64,000 nt of DNA from NCBI RefSeq assembly GCF_033473495.1, contig NC_088938.1, positions 434,001 through 498,000 of the forward strand, in the 5' to 3' direction. Below the pieces are notes generated by a model, which made no database searches, was not told where the DNA came from, and saw only the letters and a list, made by a program, of their open reading frames with translations. The translations under genes were made by a program, and so were the position numbers. Numbering within the stretch: the stretch's first letter is position 1; each line of letters opens with the position of its first letter. Below, one piece after another: positions 32,701 to 41,800 of the stretch. The stretch comes from Cercospora beticola. Its lineage: Eukaryota > Ascomycota > Dothideomycetes > Mycosphaerellales > Mycosphaerellaceae.

Positions 32701-33910
32701 GAGATAAGTAGAGTCTGCAGCCAGTCGAGGTGGTCGCCATCAGGCACAGCTTAGAGGTCTCCTCCTTGGGCAGCACGCTTATGGCCATTACGTCGACGTC
32801 CTTTCCGGTGAGCAGCTCAGTCCGACTACTGAAGTGTCCAGTGTTTTGAAGCAGCGCGGAAAAGGGTCTCGAGATGGCCAATTCGAGTGAATTGTCGCGG
32901 ATCAGCCACACTTTGATCTCACTGGTGTTGAGGAGGGTATAGAGCAGAGCACGAGAGTCATCAATGACGATTTCCTTGATCGTCTTCGCCGATACGCTGG
33001 GCCCGAAGAAAGAGCCAACAGCTGTGATCTTCGCGGGCACGAAGCCAATGTTGCTCTTGGAGTGGCACAATCGATGTGTTTTCCCTCTGAACCACCCCTC
33101 TTCTTGCTGATAGTAGAACTCATAGAGGTCATCCGAATTCTTGCCAGAGAAGAAAATGCGCCCATTTCGCGTAGCCCTCACCAGGTTGACAGAAAGACCT
33201 CTGATCGGTATGCTCATCCGTGTGTTGTATAGAGCAACATCCGTAGCGCCTGTGGGTGTCTCTGATTTGGCGACGCCAAGCAGCAACATATCTGAGTCTG
33301 TGCAGACCACAATCATCTGCTTGATGTCCTCGATGAAGACGCCTGGCTTTGGAGGAACCATCTTCACCGCTGTGATGTTGCGATCATTCTCTTCAAACCC
33401 GAGAATCTCCGGATTGGGTGAGTTATAGTCCCAAAGATACAGAAAGGTGTCAAATGCCACCCATGCGTAGCCAATAGGCGCGAAAACGCCCATGAGCATA
33501 GACATTTGGCTTCGATTCGCCTGCTCCAACAGCCGTGGGGGAAGATCGTGTAGCTTCATCTTTTGGAACGGCTCCAATGCGGAACCTGCCTTTGGCTGCT
33601 CATACTCTCCACTGACCCCTTGCTGCACATACTCCTCGAGCGCTGGGAACTGTTGTTCCCGTTCCAATGTGTTATTTATGGTTTGCGCAGCCCGCTGGAT
33701 CGGCGTTCGCGTTTGTGTACTGGTCTGTTGCGCCGGCGCATCGCTTGACGCGGGCGGTTGTATGTTCTGTCGTAGAGTGGCGGCATTTGCAGCAAAGATG
33801 GTAGAGCCTAGGATCGGCTGCGGCGGTGGTGCTTGTGCTGCTGCTGGTGTCGCAGCAAACGTGCCTGGGATGGCTCGCTGAGGCGTCTGCGGCGCTGCAG
33901 CGCTTGCCAT
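29756..33910 (-). CDS. Inner-ring nucleoporin Nup155/Nup170 family
   Basis: A single 1384-aa open frame with no intron. The start is the ATG at 33910 (MASAAAPQTPQRAIPGTF). The first approximately 110 residues are Ala/Pro/Gln-rich and disordered. The N-terminal beta-propeller begins around YEQPKAGSALEPFQKMKLHD, with conserved blades FAPIGYAWVAFDTFLYLWDY, VVCTDSDMLLLGVA and IRGLSVNLVRATRNGRIFFSG. The C-terminal two thirds is an alpha-solenoid ending TLLPLLEAYAYEPRAQHPPE and PCETLLPVLESMFYSNMQPF. In the nuclear pore this protein links membrane nucleoporins to Nup53/Nup188/Nup192. Length and order fit the family. It is divergent from the YqeY-type gene. Confidence 0.93.
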   Translation of the reverse strand: MASAAAPQTPQRAIPGTFAATPAAAQAPPPQPILGSTIFAANAATLRQNIQPPASSDAPAQQTSTQTRTPIQRAAQTINNTLEREQQFPALEEYVQQGVSGEYEQPKAGSALEPFQKMKLHDLPPRLLEQANRSQMSMLMGVFAPIGYAWVAFDTFLYLWDYNSPNPEILGFEENDRNITAVKMVPPKPGVFIEDIKQMIVVCTDSDMLLLGVAKSETPTGATDVALYNTRMSIPIRGLSVNLVRATRNGRIFFSGKNSDDLYEFYYQQEEGWFRGKTHRLCHSKSNIGFVPAKITAVGSFFGPSVSAKTIKEIVIDDSRALLYTLLNTSEIKVWLIRDNSLELAISRPFSALLQNTGHFSSRTELLTGKDVDVMAISVLPKEETSKLCLMATTSTGCRLYLSLTRGYGYPADATNPPTSMQILHIRFPPRDPAGQQPSTQTSQSQALAPLGQASNQVDNTSKLLAKTVVAFRFSPGYWFAFQEDPVDVNRDRLYITAPDSARLKGPQGTGPTTYVEYGQWIELPSIVSRVEELSEAFAAAYEPRGFGNELAVQFDKPASEFAIVTNTGIQTIRRKRLVDIFAAVMRYGASGDDGMEGDVKRFVRTYGRTETCATALAVACGKGIDVADNRVASISDPDVLERARKVFIEHGGSPDFNANSVVDAGANLAESVTPSPRHDGIALYLSRLIRAIWKAKVIENNPTPGLSGTNFIPKIKLDRLKAIQRDLTTLREFLDRNRSFIEGLAGPDSLRNAKTRQDEIALQGEHQYMNSLVRLLETISEGISFVVVLFDERVDDILALLPDESRQKALELTFETLFVSSIGHDLGKELVRAIVNRNIANGSNVDTVAETLRRRCGSFCSADDVVIFKAQEQVNRAKDAGGQTEQGRALLNESQRLFQKCAASLQHEYLQRAVEDYVGMAFYAGAIQLCLIVANEKDKSKRALAWLRDGRPSEDTRFAAYESRSKCYKLVFSIIRHLDDATSSFTDETDGKYKLAMKRRNEAYDVINSSDDIVFLTDLYDWYVGVQAFDDVQPLAQPDRILEIDNPYVVEYLRKRSQDHRLHNDLLWRYFAHHNDYLQAAGVQLDLARSGFEELTLSDRIEYLSRARTNASTRQTIITDSRQSKQRLLREVSDLLDIAEVQQELLERLKSETRLQDPEQKATIIHDLNGQIHPVEYLFNSYADAAKYHDICILLYKVADHRNLADIKASWEQLVKDSSSEAIALYGQSMRPWEAVGKEVRRLGHRLGLNPSTFPIGTLLPLLEAYAYEPRAQHPPESWAIDMFLDLEVPCETLLPVLESMFYSNMQPFVGAKKRKLAEKMVYVIRRWYEESERSGERALFGSEENLNMVQDCLGSLGRDASLGQEVRDAALAMSGQISNALR

Positions 33911-34277
33911 TGTCAAGTCAGGCTTGTACTCGTCGCGACTCTGCGCTCAAAGGAGGTGCTGGATAAGATGCGGTCTTTGTGTCGAGCACATGAAGAAGTG
34001 GGAGGTCGTGGTTGGCCGTGACATGCAGCAGGACGCCGTGATGGCAATGTCGTCGTCAAAATGCGAAATGGGCGGCTCGGCAATCGTGAAGCGACAGGAA
34101 GCGCAATTGGCGGACGTGAAGGCGTGGATTGGAGGTGGTGTTGTTGTCGTGGTTGGATCTTCACTTTCTGGAAAGCTTCCTCTTCGAAGTTCGCGTTTCT
34201 TGTCGCGCGTCGGAGGTCAGCTCAGAGAGCTTAGCTCCCAGCCATCACTTTTCATCAACAATAGCACAATCACAACA
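33911..34277. promoter_or_regulatory. Bidirectional promoter region Nup155/170 and YqeY-like gene
   Basis: A 367-bp divergent intergenic region with no TATA box evident. An open frame runs upstream from the YqeY gene, but it has no supported coding content. Confidence 0.4.
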
Positions 34278-34865
34278 ATGGCTCTCAATACGACGACACG
34301 AATGCTCCTGCGCAGCAGAATAGCCCTTCGCAACAATTGGGTGTGCCAATCATGTCAAACGATTCGCTACTCATCCACAGATGCCCCAGCATCACCACTT
34401 CTCTCCAAGCTCAAGGGTGACCTGAAAACTGCGATGAAGGCCAAAGATACAGCGCGTCTAAACGTCCTCCGAGGAGTCATTGCCGAAGTAACGAACTCAG
34501 CGAAGACCTCTAGCCCCATCAAGACGGACATGCAATTGTTGTCAGTCCTGAAGAAGAGAGTGGCTGCAGCAAAAGCAGCTCAGCAAGAGTTCAAGGCTGC
34601 TGGACGAGACGATTTGGTGGAGAAAGAGCAACAGCAAGTAGACGTATTGGATGAGTACGCCGACAGCGTCGAGACCATGGGTGTTGAGGAGATTCAGAAT
34701 GCTGTGAAAGCAGTGGTAGACCAGGCGAAAGCAGCTGCGGGGAACGCGAAGATCAACATGGGAGAGATTCTGAAAAAGGTACTTGGGCCAGGCGGAAGTC
34801 TGGAAGGGAAGCCGGTTGATCGTGCAGAGGTCGCGAGAATTGTCAAGCAGACTTTGGGACAGTGA
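34278..34865 (+). CDS. AIM41: Mitochondrial YqeY/AIM41-type protein
   Basis: Intronless, 195 aa, from the ATG at 34278. The N-terminus MALNTTTRMLLRSRIALRNN is Arg-rich without acids, a mitochondrial presequence, and includes a CQSC pair. The YqeY domain follows: LLSKLKGDLKTAMKAKDTAR, LNVLRGVIAEVTNSAK, DMQLLSVLKKRVAAAKAAQQ and a C-terminal GEILKKVLGPGGSLEGKPVD. Bacterial YqeY resembles the tRNA-binding tail of the amidotransferase GatB. The yeast homologue AIM41 is mitochondrial and its role is poorly defined. Confidence 0.9.
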   Translation: MALNTTTRMLLRSRIALRNNWVCQSCQTIRYSSTDAPASPLLSKLKGDLKTAMKAKDTARLNVLRGVIAEVTNSAKTSSPIKTDMQLLSVLKKRVAAAKAAQQEFKAAGRDDLVEKEQQQVDVLDEYADSVETMGVEEIQNAVKAVVDQAKAAAGNAKINMGEILKKVLGPGGSLEGKPVDRAEVARIVKQTLGQ

Positions 34866-35370
34866 GCCTCTGCCTCACTCGAATGCGCACATCTACCATT
34901 CCCAGCGGCGCAATTCAGCGAGCAGGACCAACATCGCTCCCTCAAATGCGCGCTTGTGGTAAAGAGGGTTTCAAGCTTGCGACCGGGTATGTTGACACTC
35001 TGCCTGGTCTGCACTGCACTGATGATGTGCTGTGGCGACGTGCTTGGATACGGAGACAGCAACTCATGTACAACAGAATTATGTAACGATAGCCAAGAGT
35101 AAGTCTTCACTCCCACGAAACTGGCGCGTGGACGTTCAAAGCCTCCAAATAACATCTCACTTGGTCTGTCACCCACTCATTGAGACCAGAATCGAGGTTT
35201 GAAAGCATGCGAGATGGTCAATGTCATATGTGGATCTCTTCAGATTCATTTGTTTGGTTGTGTAACCGAAACAGGGATGTTGGAAGTTCTCCCACGTATC
35301 GAAGCAAAGGATTGATACAAATGTCCAAAAGCATTTTCACTACTACCTAGCATCAAGCAAGATATCAAGC
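34866..35370. other. Intergenic, no gene seen
   Basis: The 3' region of the YqeY-like gene and the promoter of the dehydrogenase. Confidence 0.4.
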
Positions 35371-36541
35371 ATGCCACCGCCTGCCGATCCATACCAGCCA
35401 TACGCGGCACTGCACGAAAATCCAAATGGCGCAGGAGACCAGCGTCCGACGGCAATGCAAATCTTGCAAGGTGAAGGTCTGCTCGGAGGAGATGCGCTTG
35501 TTGGCAAGACACTTTTGATCACAGGCTGTTCTTCCGGGCTTGGGATTGAGACGGCGCGAGCTCTCTACGCCACTGGTAACATCTGCCCATAAGACGAAGT
35601 AGCATTCTATCTGCAAGTATTAATATGAATTGTCAACAGGCGCGGATATCTTCATGACGGTACGACCGATGAAGGCCAAGAAAGGAGAGGAGGTTGTTCA
35701 AGACATCAAGAAATCCGTGCCAGAAGGCAAAGGAAAGCTGGAGCTTGTTCTGATGGATCTTTCGAGTCCGCAGAGTGTTCGTGAAGCAGCGAATGATTTT
35801 TTGCAAAGGAGTCGGAGTCTGAATGTCCTGATCTGCAATGCGGGTGTCATGATGTGTCCTATATCACGCACTGCCGAAGGTTTTGAGATGCACATGGCCA
35901 GCAATCACTTTGGTCTGACCGCCCTCGACACGTGCGAACCTATATTTGCTTGCTAACAGTCACCTGTAGGACACTTCCTACTCTTTCAGCTGCTTAAAGA
36001 AAGTCTTCTTGCATCTGCAACTCCGGAATTCAGCAGTCGTGTAGTGATAGTCAGCAGCGCCGGGCATCGATTCAGCCCCATTCGCTTCGACGATATGAAC
36101 TTCTCTTCTCGCGATGGGTACAACCCTATCCTCGCATATGGCCAATCCAAGACCGCAAACATTTACATGGCTTCGAGCATCGAGCGCCACTACGGCCACA
36201 AGAACTTACATGCCACTTCTGTCCATCCTGGAGTAATCCTCGACACTGAGCTCCCTCGTCACCAGACGAACGACAGCCTTGATAGCGATTTCAATATGGA
36301 AGAGCTATTGCCTTTGATGAAGTCGATCCCGCAGGGTGCCGCCACACAGGTCTGGGCAGTGACTGCTAGATACCTCAATGACAAAGGCGGAAGCTACGTC
36401 GCGGATTGTGGAGAGTGCGGACCATTCCAAGAGGGTGCATCCGTGGCCGCAGCAGGCTACGGTTCGCATGCGTATGACGACGACGCTGAGGAGAAGTTGT
36501 GGAGGCTGAGCTGTGAGGCTTTCGCGATGGCGGTCGAATGA
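35371..36541 (+). CDS. Short-chain dehydrogenase/reductase (retinol-dehydrogenase-like)
   Basis: Exons 35371-35575, 35640-35912 and 35970-36541 give 349 aa. The joins restore RALYATG-ADIFMTVR and MASNHFG-HFLLFQLL. The NAD(P)-binding TGCSSGLG, the structural ICNAGVM and the catalytic pair Ser (IVSSAGHRF) and Tyr-x3-Lys (AYGQSKTANIYMA) are all present, so it should be active. The approximately 35-residue N-terminal extension before the Rossmann fold (PYQPYAALHENPNGAGDQRP) and the order of motifs resemble the WWOX/retinol dehydrogenase-like subgroup common in ascomycetes. The substrate is unknown. No cluster partners are evident. Confidence 0.92.
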
Positions 36542-37308
36542 CTGATTGAATGATGACAATAGTGCCGCACCTCAATATATCGTAACCGTCGATAGCTGAA
36601 GTCACTGCTGTTAGGTTAAAGATAAGCTTCCATACACAAGTTGAAAACGTGCAGACTTGGGTCCAATGACCCGACAGTCGGTAAAAAGGATGGGTAGCGA
36701 CCCAATGAGTAGTGCAGAATGACAAGCATATACGGCGGCAACTGGGAACCGACATCGTGGAAGCGGGATAGCTTGCTCGAACAATAATCTCGTCTATTTT
36801 CCAGCGCCATTGGCAAGATAGAGTTCGGCGCCGAGGGCTTCGGTTAGGGCGTTTATGGACGCAGGCCGTGTCGATCACGGTCCCATAGTCCAGAAGAGGA
36901 GTATCCACAGCCATGTCTGTAGGGCTTTCAATGGCGGGCCGTATCAAAGGCGAAGACTAGTGCTCGCGAAGCCATGAAATGGTACGTGGTTGAAACCAAG
37001 GAAGGTCGTTCTCGAAGCGCTAGGCACTGAAGGCGAGATGGCGCTGGTTTGATCTCATGACGTGGAGTATTCGCTCGTCCACTCTTCGCGCTGCCCGCCA
37101 TTGATCAGGGGCTTGTTGTCGGCACCGCAATGTAGATATGGCTGCGTCTGCTCGTGTTCTGTCTGGAACGCCTTTTCTTCTGTTCCATTATAGGACGAGT
37201 CAGGTCTGCTATGATATGTGAGCTCTGCCATAGGTTGAGTCAGCCAGCGACGCAGTAAAAAAAGATCTCAGCCAGGCGAACTCCTCGCAATTGCAACAAC
37301 ATTTCGCC
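36542..37308. other. Intergenic, no gene seen
   Basis: A gene-free stretch between the dehydrogenase and a small Arg/Pro-rich open frame. Open frames on the minus strand lack features. Confidence 0.35.
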
Positions 37309-37587
37309 ATGTACGAGGAAACGCATACACGCTCGCAGTCGACAGAGTCCAGGCGCAGACGCCGGAGCGTCTACTACAGCAGTCAGCGCGCCGCAGCACC
37401 ACCACCGCCACCACTGCCGGCGTCCAGGACGACAAACGACTTGGATATCGAAGCTCGTTTCGAAGCACTGCTGGCCAGAAGTGTTTCGCCCGTTTGCAGC
37501 GAGCCCCCTTCTCCCACTGCCAGCACGACGAGCACGTTGCGTCGCGTGCGGACGAGGCTGCGGGAATTGTTCTCTCGGCGTTATTGA
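37309..37587 (+). CDS. Small Arg/Pro-rich open frame, hypothetical
   Basis: A 92-aa ATG-initiated frame starting MYEETHTRSQSTESRRRRRS, then polyproline (AAAPPPPPLPAS), an acidic-aromatic segment DLDIEARFEALLARSVSPV, and a basic amphipathic end LRRVRTRLRELFSRRY. The segmented composition (Ser/Arg, Pro, amphipathic, Ser-Pro, basic helix) looks more protein-like than random. There is no homologue I can name. It ends 231 bp before the HOS3 ATG, so it could also be an upstream open frame in the HOS3 leader. Confidence 0.35.
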   Translation: MYEETHTRSQSTESRRRRRSVYYSSQRAAAPPPPPLPASRTTNDLDIEARFEALLARSVSPVCSEPPSPTASTTSTLRRVRTRLRELFSRRY

Positions 37588-37818
37588 TGTGTCGGCTCTG
37601 GTGGGCGGAAGTTTGAGTTTGAAATTCATACTTGCGCACGGACGTCATCGACAGGGATACACGTCCCTCGAGCGCGTGGGACACAAGGCAGGAGCGAGGC
37701 AGAGACAGACAGCCCGATTTTCTGTTGACGTCGCCGCAACAAACACTCACTCCGCCCTAGCAACAGCACAAGCGCACAATCGCGACGGCGCTCGTAACCC
37801 GCTCTTCACTCTCGAACC

Positions 37819-40800
37819 ATGGAGCAGACGACGCCAGGCGACCCGCCGACAGCGCCGCCTCCTATCGGCATGACCATCGATACAGTCGAACTGTCGCAAG
37901 CTGTAGAGCAAATCGCAAGAGATGGTCATAGCCCGCGAGTTTCAGCGCCACCGACCCCGACGCTGCGCACTCCGTTGTCGCGTCGGACATCCACGGCGTC
38001 AATGAACTTGCAACCGAAGTCTCCGCGACCGCCGTCGCGTCGCTCGTCAAGCAGTATGAGCCTGAACAAGCCAGCTTCTTCGCCTGCTCTGCGCAAGAAG
38101 TCGTCGCGGGCTTCGCTAGGTGCGACTGATGAGCAAGAACAGAGCTCGACCCCTAAGCGGTCTATTTCGAACCTCATTGCTGGGCTGAGGGAGTCGCAGA
38201 CACGGATGGAGTCTATTGAGGAGCCCACGCCCCTGACATCTGCGCAGCTAGCAGCGTCACACTTCACCAAGGAACTGCTTGCGCACGGAGAAGAGGGGAC
38301 AGAGTCTGACGTCGTCGTTATACTCCACGATGCATGCTATGGACATCGATGGTCCCGCCTCAAAACCACCAAAGGCCAGCTCTCTTTGATCGTGGAGCGA
38401 CCGGAGCGCATCAATGCTAGCGTGCTGGGAGCATCAACAGCGTATGTCAGGTTGGGTGGACATCATGAAGGCGGAGATCGCCCACCACATCCAAATCGCA
38501 GTGCCAATGCTCGTCCACCCTTCAAGATTCGCCGCACCGCCCGCGTCATTGATATCACATCTCCGTACGTGACTGCTGTCCACGGGACGGAGTGGATGGA
38601 TGAATTGAGAGGAATGTGCAGCTCGGCGCCAGAGAAGCTTGCGGCTGGAGTCAAGGAGGTCGGGCGATCAGCTGGGAAGGAACAGCTGCATGATGGGGAC
38701 CTGTATCTCGCTCCAGGGTCGCTCGATGCTTTTCAAGGGGCACTCGGTGGTGTCGCCGATGCTGTCGACGCTGTATTTGCTCCCAATGCCAGCGCCACTA
38801 AAGCGTTCGTCGCTGTCCGTCCGCCTGGTCACCATTGTTCAGCCGATCATCCAAGTGGTTTCTGCTGGTTGAACAATGTGCACGTAGGTATCGAATATGC
38901 TGCGCAGCTTTACGACGTGACTCACGCCGCCATCTTCGACTTCGATCTCCACCATGGTGATGGCAGCCAAGCGATTGCGTGGCAACGAAACAGCAAGAAC
39001 AACGAGAAGCGACAGAACGCAAAGCCGAACAGCAAACTGAAGCTCACTCCAGATATTGGCTACTACAGTCTACACGACATCAATAGCTACCCTTGCGAAT
39101 GGGGCGATGACGCAAAGGTTCAGGCAGCAAGCTTGTGTGTCGAGAACGCGCACAGTCAGTCGATATGGAATGTGCACTTGCAGCCGTGGAAGACTGAGGA
39201 CGAGTTCTGGGTGCTTTACGAACAGCGATATCGTGTTCTGCTGGATAAGGCCCGAGTGTTCTTACAGCATCACAGCAACCGCATTCGCATGGAGGGCAAA
39301 GTTCGACCCAATGCGGCAATCTTCATATCTGCAGGTTTCGATGCTAGTGAATGGGAGGGCCAAGGCATGCAAAGGCATAAAGTCAGCGTGCCGACAGAGT
39401 TTTACGCTCGCTTTACCGAAGATGTGGTTAAACTCGCCAACGAGGTAGAAGGCTGCCAAGGCAGAGTCATCAGTGTCCTCGAAGGAGGCTACAGTGATCG
39501 CGCGCTCTGCAGCGGAGTGCTCAGCCACTTGTCGGGCCTTTGTGCGGCCCCTGTCGTAGCGCAGGCCAGCGGCTTCGACGAGCTCATGAATCTGAGCAAC
39601 AAGATGAACGGGCTTTCTATGAATTCGCATGGGCTAGGCTCTGAATATCGATATGACAAGATGTGGTGGACCAGTGACAATCTGACAGCCCTCGAACACA
39701 AGATCAACCCTCCTCCGCCACCGCAAGCGAAGAAGTTTCGCGTTGGGCCCCAGCCCACGTATGCAACGCCTACAGAGTCGTTCGCCTACAAGGTAGTCGA
39801 CACGAATAAATTCGCACGCTCCATATCTGGCACGATGCGCGACGTGCCTAGACCCGACCGAGCTCCAACCCCTCCACCGCCAGAGGTGGACTGGGTGGTC
39901 GCCACGCAAGAGCTATCGAAGCTTCTCATCCCACAGGACCGACAGACAAAAAGTTGCACTTCAGAAGAACTCACTGTCCCACGCGTCAAGAAAGAGTTGG
40001 CCCCAACTGCAGGGCGAGATGCGGCGCCATCTCGACAGTTGCGGGATCGGAAGGCCAAGGCTCCAGCCTATGCCGAGAGCACTCACAGCGATGAAAGTGC
40101 TGCTTCCAGGGCGGCGAGCCGCAATGAAAGCAGGGCAAGCAGAAGAGAGACTATTGACATCTTGCCATCACAAGAATCAGCGGCAACACAGCAGAGAAGG
40201 TTGAGTCGACGACTCAGTGCCGGTAGTGCTCTTACCGTGACCGACGCGCTTGTAGACAGTGCAGCGCCACCCGTGCCAGCTCTACCGGGAAACAGGCCCA
40301 GTGGCAGCATGAAACCTCCTCCCGTGCCTGCCCTTGTCAACAAGAAAGCCAGAGTGCCAACCAAAGGCGCTCGGGCTGTGCCGTCATCAACGAGTGCACC
40401 CAGCTCGCCAGCTGCAAAGTCAGCAGCCGCGGCAGCGTCTGCAAGACCAGCTGCAATCAGAAGCAACACCTCCGATAAACCTTCTGATGTTGATGGACTT
40501 GCCAATGGCGTCAAGAAAATCACACTCAAGGCACCGGCATCAAAGGAAGAGCACGAACGTAGACAGATGGAGAAGCTCAATGCGGACCGCCGAGCTCGAG
40601 CCTTAAAAGGAGCGGAGACGAGGAGGGTCAATGCTGCAGCCAAAAGGGCCGCGCAGTCTTCTGCGCAGTCCTCTGCACAGCCCCCGGCACAGTCGAACGC
40701 ATCCAAACCAGCCTCCAACATACCTCCTGGAAACCACGCCGTCGAGCCAGCTCCGCCCGCAGTCATCGCTGCTCATGCGGCAGCTGCTCCCACAGGATTA

Positions 40801-41352
40801 TCACTCCCGGCCATGTCCGCAAACCCAGCGACGTCTGGGCTTCCACTAGCTGCGATGGCCGAGACTACTCATGCGAAGGAAAATGTTGCGCCATCGTTGC
40901 TGGCCGATAAGACGGCTCTTGTCGAGCAATCTAGTTTCATTGGGCAGGATGCAGCTGATCGATTAGCGTCAGATGAGGTCAACCAGCTTCAGAGAGCGAT
41001 CGCTCGTCCAGAGCCACAGACTGACAGCTCGCACTCTGTGAACGATGTTGCTAGCACATCCATTCCTAGACCAGCTGCCACAGCTGCGTTCACTTCAACG
41101 GGGAACTCGATGCCCAATTTGGTCAGTACATTATCGGAACCCGCGACGAGTGTTAGTCCAGCTAGCACTACCAACATGCTATCACAGCTCGCAAAACCTA
41201 GCCAGCTCCCAGTATTCAGCAGCACAGGTTATATACCTTTCAGTACAACGAACGCATCTCAGCAGGAGTCACGCACAGTAGTGGCGGCCGCCTCGATGCT
41301 AGATGTGCAGACGCAGCAGAAGCAGGAAGAACCACCAGAGAAGAGCATCTGA
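37819..41352 (+). CDS. HOS3-like class II histone deacetylase
   Basis: A single 1177-aa frame. Residues 1 to about 150 are Ser/Pro/Arg-rich and disordered. The deacetylase domain runs from about 160 to 600: VVVILHDACYGHRWSRLKTT, the active-site VRPPGHHCSADHPSGFCWLN with the paired His, AIFDFDLHHGDGSQAIAWQR with the zinc-binding Asp-x-His, and FISAGFDASEWEGQGMQ with the second Asp. ISVLEGGYSDRALCSGV supplies the active-site Gly-Gly-Tyr. All catalytic residues are therefore intact. The C-terminal approximately 550 residues are low-complexity, rich in Ala, Ser, Pro and Lys, with an Ala/Gln repeat around 935-950. Yeast HOS3 is a trichostatin-resistant deacetylase found at the bud neck. The size and tail are typical of Pezizomycotina orthologues. 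Confidence 0.93.
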   Translation: MEQTTPGDPPTAPPPIGMTIDTVELSQAVEQIARDGHSPRVSAPPTPTLRTPLSRRTSTASMNLQPKSPRPPSRRSSSSMSLNKPASSPALRKKSSRASLGATDEQEQSSTPKRSISNLIAGLRESQTRMESIEEPTPLTSAQLAASHFTKELLAHGEEGTESDVVVILHDACYGHRWSRLKTTKGQLSLIVERPERINASVLGASTAYVRLGGHHEGGDRPPHPNRSANARPPFKIRRTARVIDITSPYVTAVHGTEWMDELRGMCSSAPEKLAAGVKEVGRSAGKEQLHDGDLYLAPGSLDAFQGALGGVADAVDAVFAPNASATKAFVAVRPPGHHCSADHPSGFCWLNNVHVGIEYAAQLYDVTHAAIFDFDLHHGDGSQAIAWQRNSKNNEKRQNAKPNSKLKLTPDIGYYSLHDINSYPCEWGDDAKVQAASLCVENAHSQSIWNVHLQPWKTEDEFWVLYEQRYRVLLDKARVFLQHHSNRIRMEGKVRPNAAIFISAGFDASEWEGQGMQRHKVSVPTEFYARFTEDVVKLANEVEGCQGRVISVLEGGYSDRALCSGVLSHLSGLCAAPVVAQASGFDELMNLSNKMNGLSMNSHGLGSEYRYDKMWWTSDNLTALEHKINPPPPPQAKKFRVGPQPTYATPTESFAYKVVDTNKFARSISGTMRDVPRPDRAPTPPPPEVDWVVATQELSKLLIPQDRQTKSCTSEELTVPRVKKELAPTAGRDAAPSRQLRDRKAKAPAYAESTHSDESAASRAASRNESRASRRETIDILPSQESAATQQRRLSRRLSAGSALTVTDALVDSAAPPVPALPGNRPSGSMKPPPVPALVNKKARVPTKGARAVPSSTSAPSSPAAKSAAAAASARPAAIRSNTSDKPSDVDGLANGVKKITLKAPASKEEHERRQMEKLNADRRARALKGAETRRVNAAAKRAAQSSAQSSAQPPAQSNASKPASNIPPGNHAVEPAPPAVIAAHAAAAPTGLSLPAMSANPATSGLPLAAMAETTHAKENVAPSLLADKTALVEQSSFIGQDAADRLASDEVNQLQRAIARPEPQTDSSHSVNDVASTSIPRPAATAAFTSTGNSMPNLVSTLSEPATSVSPASTTNMLSQLAKPSQLPVFSSTGYIPFSTTNASQQESRTVVAAASMLDVQTQQKQEEPPEKSI

Positions 41353-41800
41353 GATGTGCCCGACAGTCCGGCCAGATAGTTGAGCTTGACTATTTCCTTA
41401 TGTTTGGGAAGGCTGCTTTGCTTGTACGAGATACCCCCTTTGCCGCGCTTCAGTCGTTCAATTGTTGTTGAATAGCAGTGTACGTAGTCTTTGAGAACTC
41501 GCAATGCTTTCATTGTCGCTATTGGACTCAGGGACGTTCCATATTCATTGAAACAACGTGTCAATGCGATTTCTCACATCTTGTACTGGAAAGTGGGACA
41601 GTGAAGTGTCGGACGTGAAATAAGGCACGTTGAGCCGAGGCCTCCCCGTATCGGGAAGGAACAGCCGGATTTGTTTATCGCGATGTTGACGATCGCGTGT
41701 CGCGGGCGCACATCTTGCGCGTGCACACGATTTGACCAGCATTGATTATCGCACACGGGCGCATACAGCTGGTTCTTCGACATCTCAAAAGTGAATTGCC
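41353..41800. other. Intergenic, no gene seen
   Basis: The HOS3 3' UTR and CSM1 promoter. No further feature is recognised. Confidence 0.4.
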
